From: Smithella sp. | GTDB lineage: Bacteria > Desulfobacterota > Syntrophia > Syntrophales > Smithellaceae | Direction of reading: 5' to 3' | NCBI GenBank assembly: GCA_012510495.1 | Contig: JAAZHX010000183.1 | Location: 1-64,000, forward strand | Length of the DNA: 64,000 nucleotides | Part shown: positions 17,875-27,413 of the stretch, one piece after another | Layout: every line of letters begins with the position of its first letter | Numbering within the stretch: position 1 is the first letter of the stretch | Translations under genes and position numbers: made by a program | The notes under the pieces: generated by a model | Databases searched by the model: none | What the model was told of the DNA's origin: nothing | Seen by the model: the letters and a program-made list of their open reading frames with translations, nothing else

Positions 17875-18876
17875 ATGAAACAAAGCACGAACATTTTGCT
17901 ATCCTTCATCGCGATTCTGGCGATCGCCCTGGCGGCCGCAGCCGTTGCGGAAAGCCAGATTGCGGGTAATGTTCTGACCGGGATTGCGCCATATCTTGTA
18001 TTGGCGGTTTTTCTGCTTGGCTTTGTTTACCGTATCATCCGGTGGGCGAAATCCCCCGTTCCCTTCCGCATCCCCACGACCTGCGGCCAGGGGAAAAGCC
18101 TTCCCTGGGTCCAAAACAATCCCGTGGAAAATCCCGCCGGGCCGCTGGGCGCAATCGGCCGGATGGCGGGAGAAATCTTTTTGTTCCGTTCTCTGTTCAG
18201 AAACTCTCAAGCGGAAATTGTAAACGGGCGGCCGGTTTACGACAGCGCCAAATGGCTTTGGTTTTTTGGCCTGATGTTTCATCTGTCGCTGCTGGTGGTC
18301 GCGTTCAGGCATCTGCGTTTTTTCACCGAGCCGGTCGTTCCTTTTGTCATGGGTCTTTCCGCGCTGGACGGCTTTTTGGAAATCGGCATTCCGGCGCTTT
18401 ATATCAGCGATGCAACACTCCTTGCGGGGCTGGTTTTTCTCTTTCTGCGCAGAGTCTTCCTGCCGCAGGTCCGCTACATCTCCCTGTTCACCGATTATTT
18501 CGCGCTGCTTTTGATTGCGGCCATCGCGGCAACCGGCCTTTTGATGCGCCACTTCTTCCCGGTCGATCTCAACGCCGTCAAAACCCTGGCCATGAGCTGG
18601 GTGTCGTTTGCGCCGCCTGCGCCTGCGAACGCGAATGTTTTATTTTATCTGCACCTTTTCTTTGTTTTTGTCCTTATCGCCTGGCTCCCCTGGAGTAAGC
18701 TCACGCATATGGCCGGAATATTCCTGAGCCCCACGCGCAACCAAATCAACAACAACCGCAGCCAAAGACACCTCAATCCCTGGAACGCCCCGGTAAAGGT
18801 TCATTCCTACGAAGAATACGAAGATGAGTTCCGGGATAAAATGAAAGCGGCCGGTCTGCCGGTGGAGAAGGAGTAG
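17875..18876 (+). CDS. dsrM: DsrM, cytochrome b subunit of DsrMKJOP
   Basis: 333 aa with about six membrane helices. It has the conserved DsrM features IPTTCGQGKSLPWV, FLFRSLFRN, WLWFFGLMFHLSLL, FTDYFALLLI and HMAGIFLSPTRNQ, closely following remembered Desulfovibrio DsrM. The histidines in these helices bind the b hemes that accept menaquinol electrons. It starts 15 nt after the DsrK-like paralog and is followed after 2 nt by dsrK. This is the canonical M subunit, while the copy at 15308 is the divergent one. Confidence 0.95.
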   Translation: MKQSTNILLSFIAILAIALAAAAVAESQIAGNVLTGIAPYLVLAVFLLGFVYRIIRWAKSPVPFRIPTTCGQGKSLPWVQNNPVENPAGPLGAIGRMAGEIFLFRSLFRNSQAEIVNGRPVYDSAKWLWFFGLMFHLSLLVVAFRHLRFFTEPVVPFVMGLSALDGFLEIGIPALYISDATLLAGLVFLFLRRVFLPQVRYISLFTDYFALLLIAAIAATGLLMRHFFPVDLNAVKTLAMSWVSFAPPAPANANVLFYLHLFFVFVLIAWLPWSKLTHMAGIFLSPTRNQINNNRSQRHLNPWNAPVKVHSYEEYEDEFRDKMKAAGLPVEKE

Positions 18877-18878
18877 CC

Positions 18879-20480
18879 ATGTCGTTTGCGAAAATTCCCA
18901 AACCGGATGAGCTGATGCAGATCAAATACGCGCCGCCGCAAACCGCCTGGATGGAAACGCCGGTCGATTTCCGCCCCGGCACCTGGAGCTACAGCGCCGC
19001 CGCGAAAAATCTCGCGGCTCTGGACATGCCCAATCCCCGGACCTGGCAGCCCGGCGACGCCGACTGGAAACTGCCGGAGAACTGGCGGCAGATTATTCTC
19101 GACGGCATGAAGGAACGGCTCGAAAAATACCGCTCTTTCCGCCTGTTCATGGACATCTGCGTGCGCTGCGGCGCCTGCGCGGACAAATGCCATTTCTACA
19201 TCGGCTCCGGCGATCCGAAAAACATGCCGGTTCTGCGGGCCGAGCTGATCCGGTCGGTTTACCGGCGCTACTTTACGGCAGCGGGGCGCTGCTTCGGATT
19301 GCTTGCGGGCGCGCGAGACCTGACCCAGGATGTTCTCAAAGAATGGTTTTACTACTTCTACCAGTGCACCGAGTGCCGCCGCTGCTCGGTGTTCTGCCCC
19401 TACGGCATCGATCAGGCGGAAATCACCATGATCGGCCGCGAACTGCTCAACCTGGTCGGCTGCAACATCAACTGGGCGCTGGAGCCCGTGGCCAACTGCT
19501 TCCGCACCGGGAATCACCTGGGCATACAGCCGGGCGGCATCAAGGACATGCTGGAATTTCTGGCGGACGATATTGAGGATCGCACCGGCGTCCGCGTGGA
19601 AGTGCCGATCAACAAAAAAGGCGCCGACATCCTGTTTGTCACGCCGTCGGCCGACTACTTCGCCGATCCGGGAACTTACACCTGCATGGGCTACATGATG
19701 CTCTTCCACGAAATCGGCCTCAACTACACCTTCAGTACGTATGCCTCGGAGGGCGGCAACTTCGGCCTGTTCACTTCCCACGAGATGATCAAGCGCCTGA
19801 ACGCCAAGATTTACGCGGAGGCCAAACGCCTGGGCGTCAAATGGATTCTGGGCGGAGAGTGCGGCCACATGTGGCGGGTCATTCACCAGTACATGGATAC
19901 GATGAACGGCCCGGCCGACTTCCTCGAAGAACCCGTGTCTCCGGTTACCGGTACGCGTTTTGAAAACGCGCGCGCGACCAAAATGGTGCATATCGTCGAG
20001 TTCACGGCAGACCTGATCAAAAACGGCAAGCTGAAGCTCGACCCGTCGCGCAACGACCACGTCCGGCTGACGTTTCACGATTCGTGCAATCCCGCCCGGG
20101 CCATGGGGCTCTTTGAAGAGCCGCGCTGCATCATTCAAAACACCTGCAACCATTTTTACGAAATGGCCGAAGACACGATCCGCGAAAAAACCTTCTGCTG
20201 TGGCGCGGGCGCGGGACTGGGCAACGACGAAAATCTGGAGATGCGGATGCGCGGCGGCATGCCGCGGGCCATGGCCGTCCGGGACGTCGTGCAAAAGCAC
20301 GGCGTGAACCGCCTGGGCTGCATCTGCGCCATCGACCGGGCGACGCTGACGACGCTCATGGACTACTGGACGCCGGGCGTGGCCGTCATGGGCGTTCACG
20401 AGCTTCTCGGCAATGCTCTGGTGATGAAAGAAGAAAAGGAAAGAACGACTGATTTAAGAGGCGAGGAAATCGGCGGTTAG
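18879..20480 (+). CDS. dsrK: DsrK, catalytic iron-sulfur subunit of DsrMKJOP
   Basis: 533 aa, cytosolic-side subunit. Order of motifs: CVRCGACADKCHFY and CTECRRCSVFCPYG ([4Fe-4S] sites, about residues 95-108 and 164-177), then FHDSCNPARAMG and FCCGAGAGLG (CCG domain, non-cubane cluster for DsrC trisulfide reduction). Long stretches match remembered DsrK almost word for word, such as GGECGHMWRVI and QYMDTMNGPADFLE. ATG follows GGAGAAGGAG. A 74-bp gap with junk-like repeats separates it from dsrJ. Confidence 0.96.
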   Translation: MSFAKIPKPDELMQIKYAPPQTAWMETPVDFRPGTWSYSAAAKNLAALDMPNPRTWQPGDADWKLPENWRQIILDGMKERLEKYRSFRLFMDICVRCGACADKCHFYIGSGDPKNMPVLRAELIRSVYRRYFTAAGRCFGLLAGARDLTQDVLKEWFYYFYQCTECRRCSVFCPYGIDQAEITMIGRELLNLVGCNINWALEPVANCFRTGNHLGIQPGGIKDMLEFLADDIEDRTGVRVEVPINKKGADILFVTPSADYFADPGTYTCMGYMMLFHEIGLNYTFSTYASEGGNFGLFTSHEMIKRLNAKIYAEAKRLGVKWILGGECGHMWRVIHQYMDTMNGPADFLEEPVSPVTGTRFENARATKMVHIVEFTADLIKNGKLKLDPSRNDHVRLTFHDSCNPARAMGLFEEPRCIIQNTCNHFYEMAEDTIREKTFCCGAGAGLGNDENLEMRMRGGMPRAMAVRDVVQKHGVNRLGCICAIDRATLTTLMDYWTPGVAVMGVHELLGNALVMKEEKERTTDLRGEEIGG

Positions 20481-20554
20481 TGGGTGGTGCATAGTGGATG
20501 GGGTGCAGCTCGTAGCTCATAGCTGAACGTAAGCACATTACGGAATATGTAAAG
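20481..20554. other. Spacer inside the dsr operon with short decayed repeats
   Basis: The longest gap within dsrMKJOP. It contains AGCTCGTAGCTCATAGCT and TAGTGGATGG-type sequence, similar in flavour to the stretch before rpe (54955-55005). No terminator is seen, so read-through into dsrJ is expected. Confidence 0.4.
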
Positions 20555-20956
20555 ATGAAACAACATAAATGGGGCTTGATAATTCTGGGACTGGCGATCT
20601 TCGCCGTCGCGGTCACGTTTCCCTTCTGGTACGGCAAGGGAAAGACCGCCCCGCCCGTTCTCAGCCTGGAGACGCCGGAAATCAAAGGATTGGCGGATAA
20701 GAAATGCATCGAGGACAAGGACTTCATGCGCGCCAACCACATGAAGCTTTTGAATGCCTGGCGCGACGAAGCCGTCCGCAAAGGAAAGCGCGTTTATACG
20801 GCGAAAGACGGACGGACGTTCGAGAAGAGCCTCACCGGCTCCTGCATCCGATGCCACAGCAACAAGGAGCAGTTCTGCGACAGCTGCCACAATTACGTGG
20901 GCGCAAAGCCCTCCTGTTTTGACTGTCACATCGTTCCCGCGGAGGTGAAAAAATGA
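20555..20956 (+). CDS. dsrJ: DsrJ, periplasmic triheme cytochrome c
   Basis: 133 aa with an uncleaved N-terminal anchor (residues 7-25) and three heme c sites: CIRCH (97-101), CDSCH (108-112) and CFDCH (121-125). Cys51 in KKCIEDKDFM matches the conserved cysteine thought to be an unusual distal heme ligand in DsrJ. It faces the periplasm in the DsrMKJOP complex with DsrO and DsrP. Its stop overlaps the dsrO start by 4 nt. The ribosome site is weak. Confidence 0.95.
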   Translation: MKQHKWGLIILGLAIFAVAVTFPFWYGKGKTAPPVLSLETPEIKGLADKKCIEDKDFMRANHMKLLNAWRDEAVRKGKRVYTAKDGRTFEKSLTGSCIRCHSNKEQFCDSCHNYVGAKPSCFDCHIVPAEVKK

Positions 20957-21735
20957 CGCCGAGCCGCAGAGACTTTCTGAAAATCGCGGGAGTGTCCGCT
21001 TTGACGATAATGACGCCGGCGATCTTTATCCCGGCCTGGGCAAAAGACGGCGTCGTGATTCCTCCGGGGCAGGATCTTGCGCCTAAAAAGGCGCTTGCGG
21101 CCAGACGCTGGGCTATGGCGGTGGATCTGACGAAATGCACGGTGAACTGCACCGACTGTATCGTCGCCTGCCACGCGGTTCACAATGTTCCGGACTTCGG
21201 CAATCCCAAGGACGAAATCAAATGGATCTGGACGGAGCCTTTTGCCTCCGTCTTTCCCGGCGAATCGCACGCCTATTCCGGCAAAAAGCCGCGAAACCTC
21301 CGTCCGCCCGTTTTGTGCAACCACTGCGAAAATCCGCCCTGCGTCCGCGTGTGTCCGACCCGCGCCACGTTCCAGCGGACCGACGGCATCGTGATGATGG
21401 ACTACCACCGCTGCATCGGCTGCCGGCTGTGCATGGCCGCCTGCCCCTACGGCGCGCGGAGCATGAATTACCGGGATGCGCGGCCGTTTATCGCCAAAAT
21501 CAATCCGGACTTTCCGACGCGAACCAAAGGCGTCGTGGAAAAATGCAATTTCTGTGAGGAGCGGCTCGCCAAGGGAACGCTGCCCGCCTGTGTCCTTGCG
21601 TGCAGGCAAAAAGCGCTCACCTTCGGCGACGTGGACGATCCGCGCTCGGAAATCCGGCGTCTTTTAGAGACGCGTTTCAGCCTGCGGAGGCGCACGCACC
21701 TGGGCGTCGGCCCGCAGATATACTATTTGTTATGA
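20953..21735 (+). CDS. dsrO: DsrO, periplasmic ferredoxin-like iron-sulfur protein
   Basis: 260 aa. The twin-arginine signal SRRDFLK (residues 4-10) sends the folded protein to the periplasm. Four cysteine groups follow: CTVNCTDCIVACH, CNHCENPPCVRVCPT, CIGCRLCMAACPYG and CNFCEERLAKGTLPACVLAC. This fits the usual set of [4Fe-4S] clusters of DsrO/NrfC-like subunits. It links DsrJ with the quinone-reactive DsrP. It is coupled to dsrJ (ATGA overlap), and dsrP follows after 7 nt. Confidence 0.95.
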   Translation: MTPSRRDFLKIAGVSALTIMTPAIFIPAWAKDGVVIPPGQDLAPKKALAARRWAMAVDLTKCTVNCTDCIVACHAVHNVPDFGNPKDEIKWIWTEPFASVFPGESHAYSGKKPRNLRPPVLCNHCENPPCVRVCPTRATFQRTDGIVMMDYHRCIGCRLCMAACPYGARSMNYRDARPFIAKINPDFPTRTKGVVEKCNFCEERLAKGTLPACVLACRQKALTFGDVDDPRSEIRRLLETRFSLRRRTHLGVGPQIYYLL

Positions 21736-21742
21736 GGGCGCT

Positions 21743-22903
21743 ATGCTGGAAAAAGCTTTACACGGCAGCTTAAGGTACTGGATCGGGATCGCCTGTCTGA
21801 CTCTTGTCTTCTGCGCCGGATTTTTCTTCTACCTGCTCCAGCTCGATTGCGGTCTGGGCATCACGGGCATGAGCCGGGATGTTTCCTGGGGGCTCTACAT
21901 TGCGCAGTTTACCTTTCTGGTCGGCGTGGCCGCTTCGGCCGTGATGCTGGTGCTGCCCTACTATCTGCATGACTACAAGGCCTTCGGCCAGATCACCGTT
22001 CTGGGCGAGTTTCTGGCGGTTTCCGCTGTCGTCATGTGCATTCTTTTCGTTTTTGTCGATCTCGGCCGGCCTTCCCGCGTGATGAACGTGCTTCTGCATC
22101 CGCAGCCGTCATCCCTCCTCTTCTGGGATATGGTCGTTCTTTCCGGCTATCTGCTCATCAACCTCGTGATCGGCTGGGTCATTTTGTCCTGCGCAAAAAA
22201 AGAGATTCCGCCGCCAGCCTGGGCCAAGCCGATCATCTACCTGTCCATTCCCTGGGCGATCAGCATTCATACCGTCACCGCGTTCATTTACGCCGGCTTG
22301 CCCGGCCGAAGCTTCTGGCTCACCGCGATCATGGCCCCCCGCTTTCTGGCCTCCGCGTTTGCTTCGGGACCCGCGCTCCTGATTCTTGTCTGTCTGATTC
22401 TCAAGCGCTGGGGGCGTTTTGACGCCGGGGAAAAGGCCGTTCAGGCGCTGGCGAAAATCGTTGCCTATGCGCTGGCCGTGAGCATTTTCTTTGTTCTCGT
22501 GGAGCTGTTTACGGTGTTTTACAGCCAGATTCCGGAGCATATGCATCATTTTCAGTACCTCTTCGCGGGACTGGACGGGCGTCACAGCCTTGTGGCTTGG
22601 ATGTGGGCCTTTGCCGTTTTAGCGATTGCCGCTTTTGCCATCCTGATCCTTCCCGGGGTCCGCCGGCAGGAAGGCTGGCTGGCGCTGGCGTGTGTTCTTG
22701 TGTTTGTCTCCCTCTGGATCGAGAAAGGTCTGGGGCTGGTCATTCCCGGCTTCATTCCGTCTCCGCTGGGAGCGATCACCGAATATACCCCGACCGGACC
22801 CGAAATCGCCATCACCCTGGGCGTCTGGGCCGCCGGCTTTCTGATCCTGACGCTGTTGTACCGGATCTTTACGGCCGTGCATTTTGAAAGGGAGAATCGA
22901 TGA
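21743..22903 (+). CDS. dsrP: DsrP, NrfD/PsrC-family quinone-reactive membrane subunit
   Basis: 386 aa with about ten hydrophobic helices, beginning YWIGIACLTLVFCAGFFFYL and containing SRDVSWGLYIAQFTF and WAISIHTVTAFIY, characteristic of NrfD-type quinol oxidase subunits. It completes the periplasmic half of DsrMKJOP. The stop overlaps the next gene, a pyridine nucleotide-disulfide reductase, by 4 nt (ATGA), so that enzyme is translated as part of the dsr transcript. Confidence 0.93.
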   Translation: MLEKALHGSLRYWIGIACLTLVFCAGFFFYLLQLDCGLGITGMSRDVSWGLYIAQFTFLVGVAASAVMLVLPYYLHDYKAFGQITVLGEFLAVSAVVMCILFVFVDLGRPSRVMNVLLHPQPSSLLFWDMVVLSGYLLINLVIGWVILSCAKKEIPPPAWAKPIIYLSIPWAISIHTVTAFIYAGLPGRSFWLTAIMAPRFLASAFASGPALLILVCLILKRWGRFDAGEKAVQALAKIVAYALAVSIFFVLVELFTVFYSQIPEHMHHFQYLFAGLDGRHSLVAWMWAFAVLAIAAFAILILPGVRRQEGWLALACVLVFVSLWIEKGLGLVIPGFIPSPLGAITEYTPTGPEIAITLGVWAAGFLILTLLYRIFTAVHFERENR

Positions 22904-24594
22904 AGCCGAAACAGGTCATCATCATTGGAGCATCCGCGTGCGGCGCGAAAGCCGCGGCACGCATCAAAAGGCTTCGTCCGGATTATGATGTTGCCGTTCT
23001 TGATCGAAGCTCCTATATTTCCTATGCCGCGTGCGGCATGCCCTACTATCTGGAAGGAAAAGTCCGCGATCCGGACGATCTGCTGAAGACCACTTACGGT
23101 AGAGTCCGCGATATCCAGTATTTCAAGGATCTGAAAGATATCGCCATTCACGCGAATGTGAAGGCTCTGCGGATCGACCGCGAAAATAGGCGGATTGAGG
23201 CAACACACACGGCGACAGGCGAATCCCTGACCTTTGACTATGACGCCCTGGTTCTGGCGCTGGGCGCCCGCCCGAAGATGCCTCCGATTCCGGGAACCGA
23301 TCTCAAAGGCATCTATCATCTGACCCGCATGGAAGATACCCAGGGCATCGCCCGGGAAATCCAAAATCACGAACGAGGCCGCGCCGTCATCGTCGGCGGA
23401 GGATTTATCGGCGTCGAAGCCGCGGAAGCCCTGAGAGCAAAAAAATGGAATGTTACGCTGCTGGAGCGCGAAAATCAGCTCTTCCCGGACATGATTGATT
23501 TCGAGATTGCGGCGATGATCCGGGAACATTTTTATGAGCAGATGGTGGAGACGGAGTTCGACGCCGGGATTCTGTCCTTCGAAGGAGAGAACGGACAGGT
23601 TCAAAAAGTCATTACCCGGCATCATTCGTATTCCGCCGATATCGTCATCGTTGCAGCGGGGCTTGCCCCCGAGACGGAACTGACGCAGGCTGCCGATCTG
23701 GAACGGGGAGAGACAGGCGCGCTGAAAGTCAATGCGCAGATGCAGACCAGCGACCCGGCTATTTATGCCGGCGGCGACCTGGTTGAAAATACGCACATCG
23801 TCACGGGAAGGCCCTGCTACATCCCGCTGGGGTCCACCGCCAACAAGCACGGCAGGGTGATTGCCGACAATATCTGCGGCAATCCGTCAACGTTTCCCGG
23901 CGTACAGGGCACGTTCATCTGCAAGGCATTCGATTACGCCGTCGGCGCCACCGGCCTTTCGGAGGCGCAGGCAAAGCGAATGGAAATCGACGCATTTGCG
24001 ATTTCCGTCTGCGGGTTTGATAAGGCCCACTACTATCCGAACAGTCAGATCATCGCGCTGAAGCTGATTTTTGAAAACGGCACGCATAAGCTTTTGGGCT
24101 TGCAGGCTGTGGGGAAAGGCGATGTTGCGCGCCGCATCGATGTGGCCGCCACGGCGATAAGGCTGGGCGCAACGATTTCGGATATCGATGATCTGGATAT
24201 GGCTTATGCGCCTCCGTTTTCGCCGGCGCTGGATGTATTTGTCACGGCGCTCAACGTCGCGCAAAATGTAAAATCCGGCATGATGAAGCCGGTGACCGCA
24301 CAGGAGGCCAAAAAACTTCTGGATGAGGACGACAGCGTTCTGATGATCGACGTCCGGTCGGATCTGGAATTCCGGCGCGCGCACATCAGCAGCCCCAGGG
24401 TTGTCAATATTCCTCTGGATGAACTGCGCCGGAGAATTCAGGAAGTCCCGAAAGACAAAAAGATTATTTGCGTCTGTCTGCTTGGTTTACGGGGATTTTC
24501 CGCTCAGCGGATTCTGGAAGAGGCCGGCTATTCCGACGTCCGGACCCTGGAAGGCGGGATATTTTTGTGGCCCTGGAAAGAAGATCTGGATTGA
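22900..24594 (+). CDS. CoA-disulfide / persulfide reductase with C-terminal rhodanese domain
   Basis: 564 aa in three parts. First is a FAD/NAD(P)-binding oxidoreductase with GASACGAKAAA and the active-site SYAACGMPY (Cys45). Next come the NAD-binding motif VIVGGGFIGVEAAE (about 162-175) and the dimerisation domain with KMFHV-like AYAPPFSPALD. Last is a rhodanese domain (about 470-564) with ICVCLLGLRG as the active-cysteine loop. This is the CDR-RHD/Npsr architecture, which reduces CoA disulfide or CoA persulfide with NAD(P)H and releases sulfide. Translational coupling to dsrP argues for a role in sulfur reduction with Dsr, an inference. Confidence 0.9.
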   Translation: MKPKQVIIIGASACGAKAAARIKRLRPDYDVAVLDRSSYISYAACGMPYYLEGKVRDPDDLLKTTYGRVRDIQYFKDLKDIAIHANVKALRIDRENRRIEATHTATGESLTFDYDALVLALGARPKMPPIPGTDLKGIYHLTRMEDTQGIAREIQNHERGRAVIVGGGFIGVEAAEALRAKKWNVTLLERENQLFPDMIDFEIAAMIREHFYEQMVETEFDAGILSFEGENGQVQKVITRHHSYSADIVIVAAGLAPETELTQAADLERGETGALKVNAQMQTSDPAIYAGGDLVENTHIVTGRPCYIPLGSTANKHGRVIADNICGNPSTFPGVQGTFICKAFDYAVGATGLSEAQAKRMEIDAFAISVCGFDKAHYYPNSQIIALKLIFENGTHKLLGLQAVGKGDVARRIDVAATAIRLGATISDIDDLDMAYAPPFSPALDVFVTALNVAQNVKSGMMKPVTAQEAKKLLDEDDSVLMIDVRSDLEFRRAHISSPRVVNIPLDELRRRIQEVPKDKKIICVCLLGLRGFSAQRILEEAGYSDVRTLEGGIFLWPWKEDLD

Positions 24595-24685
24595 GACTTT
24601 CGTCTATGAAAATACTGGTTTTCAATTTAGGGAAAGAACTTGTCTCAAAAAGACACTTAACGTTTGAATGTGTTGGAGGTTTAAA

Positions 24686-26449
24686 ATGAAAAAAGTTAAA
24701 ATGACACCCAGCGAAGCAATAGTCGAAACCCTGTTGGCCGAAGGCGTGGATCATGTCTGCGGCATCGTGGGTTCGGCCTTCATGGACATGCTGGACCTTT
24801 TCCCGACGGCAGGAATTAAATTCATTCCTGTGCGCCACGAACAAAGCGCGGCCCATATGGAAGACGCCTACTGCCGCATATCGGGCCGCTGCGGCGTCGT
24901 GACCGGCCAGAACGGTCCCGGCATCACCAACATGGTAACGTCGGTGGCGGCGGCCAACATGGGCCATACACCCCTGGTGATCATCTCGCCTTCAGCGGGA
25001 ACGCCGACCATCGGCTGGGACGGCTTCCAGGAATGCGACCAGATGTCCGTGTTCCGCTCGATCACCAAAGCAGTTGTTCGCGTGCCCCATCCGAAACGGG
25101 CCACCGACTGCCTGCGAACCGCTTTCCGCATTGCCTACGCCGACCGGGGCGCCGTCCTGTATGATATTCCCCGCGATTACTTCTACGGTGAGATGGAAGA
25201 AAAAATTCTAAAACCTTCGCAGTATCGCGTGGACGCTCGCGGTTGCGGTTCCATCGAGCAACTGAACCGGGCCGCCGAGCTTCTGTCCAGGGCGAAGAAT
25301 CCCGTCATTGTCTCCGGCCGCGGCGCGGTGGACAGCGATGCGCTGGAGATCGTCAAAGCCATTGCCGAGCATCTGACGGCACCGGTGGCGGTGACGTATC
25401 TGCACAATGATGCGTTTTACGGAAATCATCCTCTGTCCGTCGGGCCCATCGGCTACATGGGATCCAAAGCCGCCATGAAGACGCTTGCCAAAGCCGACGT
25501 CATGCTGGCCATCGGCACGCGGCTTTCCGTTTTCGGCACACTGCCGCAGTATGACATCAACTACTTCCCGGAAAACGCGAAGATCATCCAGGTGGACATC
25601 AATCCCAAGCATATCGCCCGGACGCACCCCATCGAGGTCGGCATCATCGGCGACGCCAAGGAAGCTTCCGCGGAAATCCTGAAACGACTGAAAGCGCTGG
25701 ACGGCAAACGCAAACCGGATGAGAGACGCCTGGCGGCCGTGGCCCGGGAAAACAAGAAATGGGAAAAGGAAATTGTCGATCTGGCGATGGTGGACGGCAA
25801 TCCCATCAACCCGCGCCGCGTTCTGCTGGAAATGTCGCGGGCGCTGCCGGACGACGCCATCGTGACTACGGATATCGGCAACGTCTCCTCGACAGCCAAC
25901 AGTTACCTGAAGTTCAACCATCCGCGCCGGCATATCGCGGCGCTGACCTTCGGCAACACGGGTTTTGCCTATCCCGCGGCGCTGGGCGCGCAGATTGCCC
26001 GCCCGAAAGCGCCGGTAATCGCCATCATCGGCGACGGCGCGTGGGGCATGAGCCTTCACGAAGTCAGCACCGCCGTAGAACATAACCTGCCCGTGATCGC
26101 CTGCGTCTTCCGCAACATGTGGTGGGGCGCGGAGGCCAAAAATCAGGTGGACTTCTACAACAACCGCTTTGTCGGCGTCGATATCCCAACCCCGGAAAGC
26201 TTTGTGCCGGTGGCGAAGGCGATGGGCGCCAATGCAATGCGGGTCAGCCGCCCTCAGGATATCCGGGAAGCTTTCCAATCCTGCCTGAAGAGCCGCAAAC
26301 CCACCGTGCTCGAATTCCTGGTGGACGGCAAGCAGCTCGCGCCGCCTTTCCGCAAGGACGCGCTGGCCCTGCCCACGCGCTTTCTTTCCAAGTACGCCCA
26401 TCTGGACCATCGCCACTGGGTCGATGAAGGAGGAGCCGATGATTTATAA
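24686..26449 (+). CDS. xsc: Sulfoacetaldehyde acetyltransferase (Xsc) homologue
   Basis: 587 aa from the ATG at 24686 behind GGAGG. It is a three-domain ThDP enzyme with catalytic Glu52 ([12 protein letters not shown]) and the Mg-ThDP motif [11 protein letters not shown] (about 450). It also has Xsc-specific stretches: [49 protein letters not shown] and the end [16 protein letters not shown]. Xsc converts sulfoacetaldehyde and phosphate to acetyl phosphate and sulfite. No pta or ald is adjacent. The gene lies 91 nt after the dsr-linked reductase on the same strand, so released sulfite could go straight to DsrAB. An acetolactate synthase is less likely given these motifs. Confidence 0.85.
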   Translation: MKKVKMTPSEAIVETLLAEGVDHVCGIVGSAFMDMLDLFPTAGIKFIPVRHEQSAAHMEDAYCRISGRCGVVTGQNGPGITNMVTSVAAANMGHTPLVIISPSAGTPTIGWDGFQECDQMSVFRSITKAVVRVPHPKRATDCLRTAFRIAYADRGAVLYDIPRDYFYGEMEEKILKPSQYRVDARGCGSIEQLNRAAELLSRAKNPVIVSGRGAVDSDALEIVKAIAEHLTAPVAVTYLHNDAFYGNHPLSVGPIGYMGSKAAMKTLAKADVMLAIGTRLSVFGTLPQYDINYFPENAKIIQVDINPKHIARTHPIEVGIIGDAKEASAEILKRLKALDGKRKPDERRLAAVARENKKWEKEIVDLAMVDGNPINPRRVLLEMSRALPDDAIVTTDIGNVSSTANSYLKFNHPRRHIAALTFGNTGFAYPAALGAQIARPKAPVIAIIGDGAWGMSLHEVSTAVEHNLPVIACVFRNMWWGAEAKNQVDFYNNRFVGVDIPTPESFVPVAKAMGANAMRVSRPQDIREAFQSCLKSRKPTVLEFLVDGKQLAPPFRKDALALPTRFLSKYAHLDHRHWVDEGGADDL

Positions 26450-27278
26450 TGATTTGAAAGGAAAAACAGCGATTGTCACCGGCGCCGGTAAAAAAACAGG
26501 CATCGGCTGCGCCATCGCGGAAAAACTGGCCGCCAGCGGCTGCAACATTGTAATTGCCGATCTGGGCAAACCGCCCGTACCGGGAGAATCTCTGAACCCC
26601 GCGACCAGTGAAGAAATGAATGCGATTGCCGGGGAGCTGGCCAAAAATTACAACGTAAAAACGCTGGCCGTGCCCGTGGACGTCACGGACAACCAGGCCA
26701 TCGGCGCGATGGTGGAGACCATCAAAAAAAGCTTCGATCACATCGACATTCTCTGCAACAACGCGGGAGCGTCCTTCGGCGTTCCCAACACGGTGCTCAG
26801 CTATGACGAGGCGGCCTGGATGAAAACGATCGAAGTGAATCTGTTTTCTGTTTTTCGCATGTCACGGGCCGTTCTTCCCCTGATGGCGGGCAAGCCGGCA
26901 TCTATCATCAACACGGCCTCGCGGGCCGGCAAGGTGCCTCCCATTTTCAACAGCGCCTACGCCGTGGCCAAAGCAGGCGTTATCATGCTGACCAAAGTCA
27001 TGGCCAAAGAACTGGGCGGGGGCATGATTCGGGTCAACGCCATCTGTCCGGGACAAATCGCCACGGATCTGGAAAAATGGCGATTCGGCCTGGAGGCGTC
27101 GTTTTTCGGCACAACGATCGAAGAGCGGGAAAAGGAAATGTGCAAAACCATCCCGCTGGGATATATCGGTCTGCCCCGCGACGCGGGCGACCTGGTTGCT
27201 TTTCTGGCATCTGACGCCTCCCGTTACATTACCGGACAGGCCGTCAATCTCGACGGAGGCCAGTGCATGGAACTGTAG
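26439..27278 (+). CDS. Short-chain dehydrogenase/reductase (SDR)
   Basis: 279 aa from the ATG at 26439, whose GAAGGAGG ribosome site lies inside the xsc 3' end; the 11-bp overlap implies coupling. The cofactor motif [10 protein letters not shown] (14-23), the NNAG motif, catalytic Ser about 160 and Tyr/Lys about 173/177 (SAYAVAKAG) are all present. The [11 protein letters not shown] and [10 protein letters not shown] closing elements are classical SDR. In sulfonate pathways SDRs oxidise isethionate, DHPS or sulfolactate-type alcohols; a role in feeding Xsc is inferred from position only. Substrate unknown. Confidence 0.85.
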   Translation: MIYNDLKGKTAIVTGAGKKTGIGCAIAEKLAASGCNIVIADLGKPPVPGESLNPATSEEMNAIAGELAKNYNVKTLAVPVDVTDNQAIGAMVETIKKSFDHIDILCNNAGASFGVPNTVLSYDEAAWMKTIEVNLFSVFRMSRAVLPLMAGKPASIINTASRAGKVPPIFNSAYAVAKAGVIMLTKVMAKELGGGMIRVNAICPGQIATDLEKWRFGLEASFFGTTIEEREKEMCKTIPLGYIGLPRDAGDLVAFLASDASRYITGQAVNLDGGQCMEL

Positions 27279-27306
27279 GGTCAATTTCACATCAAAGCAA
27301 CGAATA

Positions 27307-27340
27307 CCGGCAGGGAACGGTCGCGACCGCTCCCTGCCGG
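27307..27340. repeat. Palindromic extragenic repeat, family A copy 2
   Basis: 34 bp with 17-bp arms, CCGGCAGGGAACGGTCG pairing with CGACCGCTCCCTGCCGG, one mismatch. It lies between the SDR and the second ThDP enzyme gene. It shares the GGGAACGG core with the copies near 8481, 30494 and 55742. Confidence 0.85.
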
Positions 27341-27413
27341 CGGGATACATCAACAGTATTTTTGATTTAGCATCGGTATAAAATAACGTATCGATTGATT
27401 AGGAGGATTCATC

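Noticed and set aside
18807-20399. 530-codon open frame on the minus strand
   Set aside because: Antisense to dsrK; composition (many His, Arg, Ala, Gly, Val) is typical of shadow frames and no domain is visible.
24686-26449. Acetolactate synthase (ilvB) call for the first ThDP enzyme
   Set aside because: Xsc-type motifs ([22 protein letters not shown]) are present and no ilvN-like small subunit gene is nearby.
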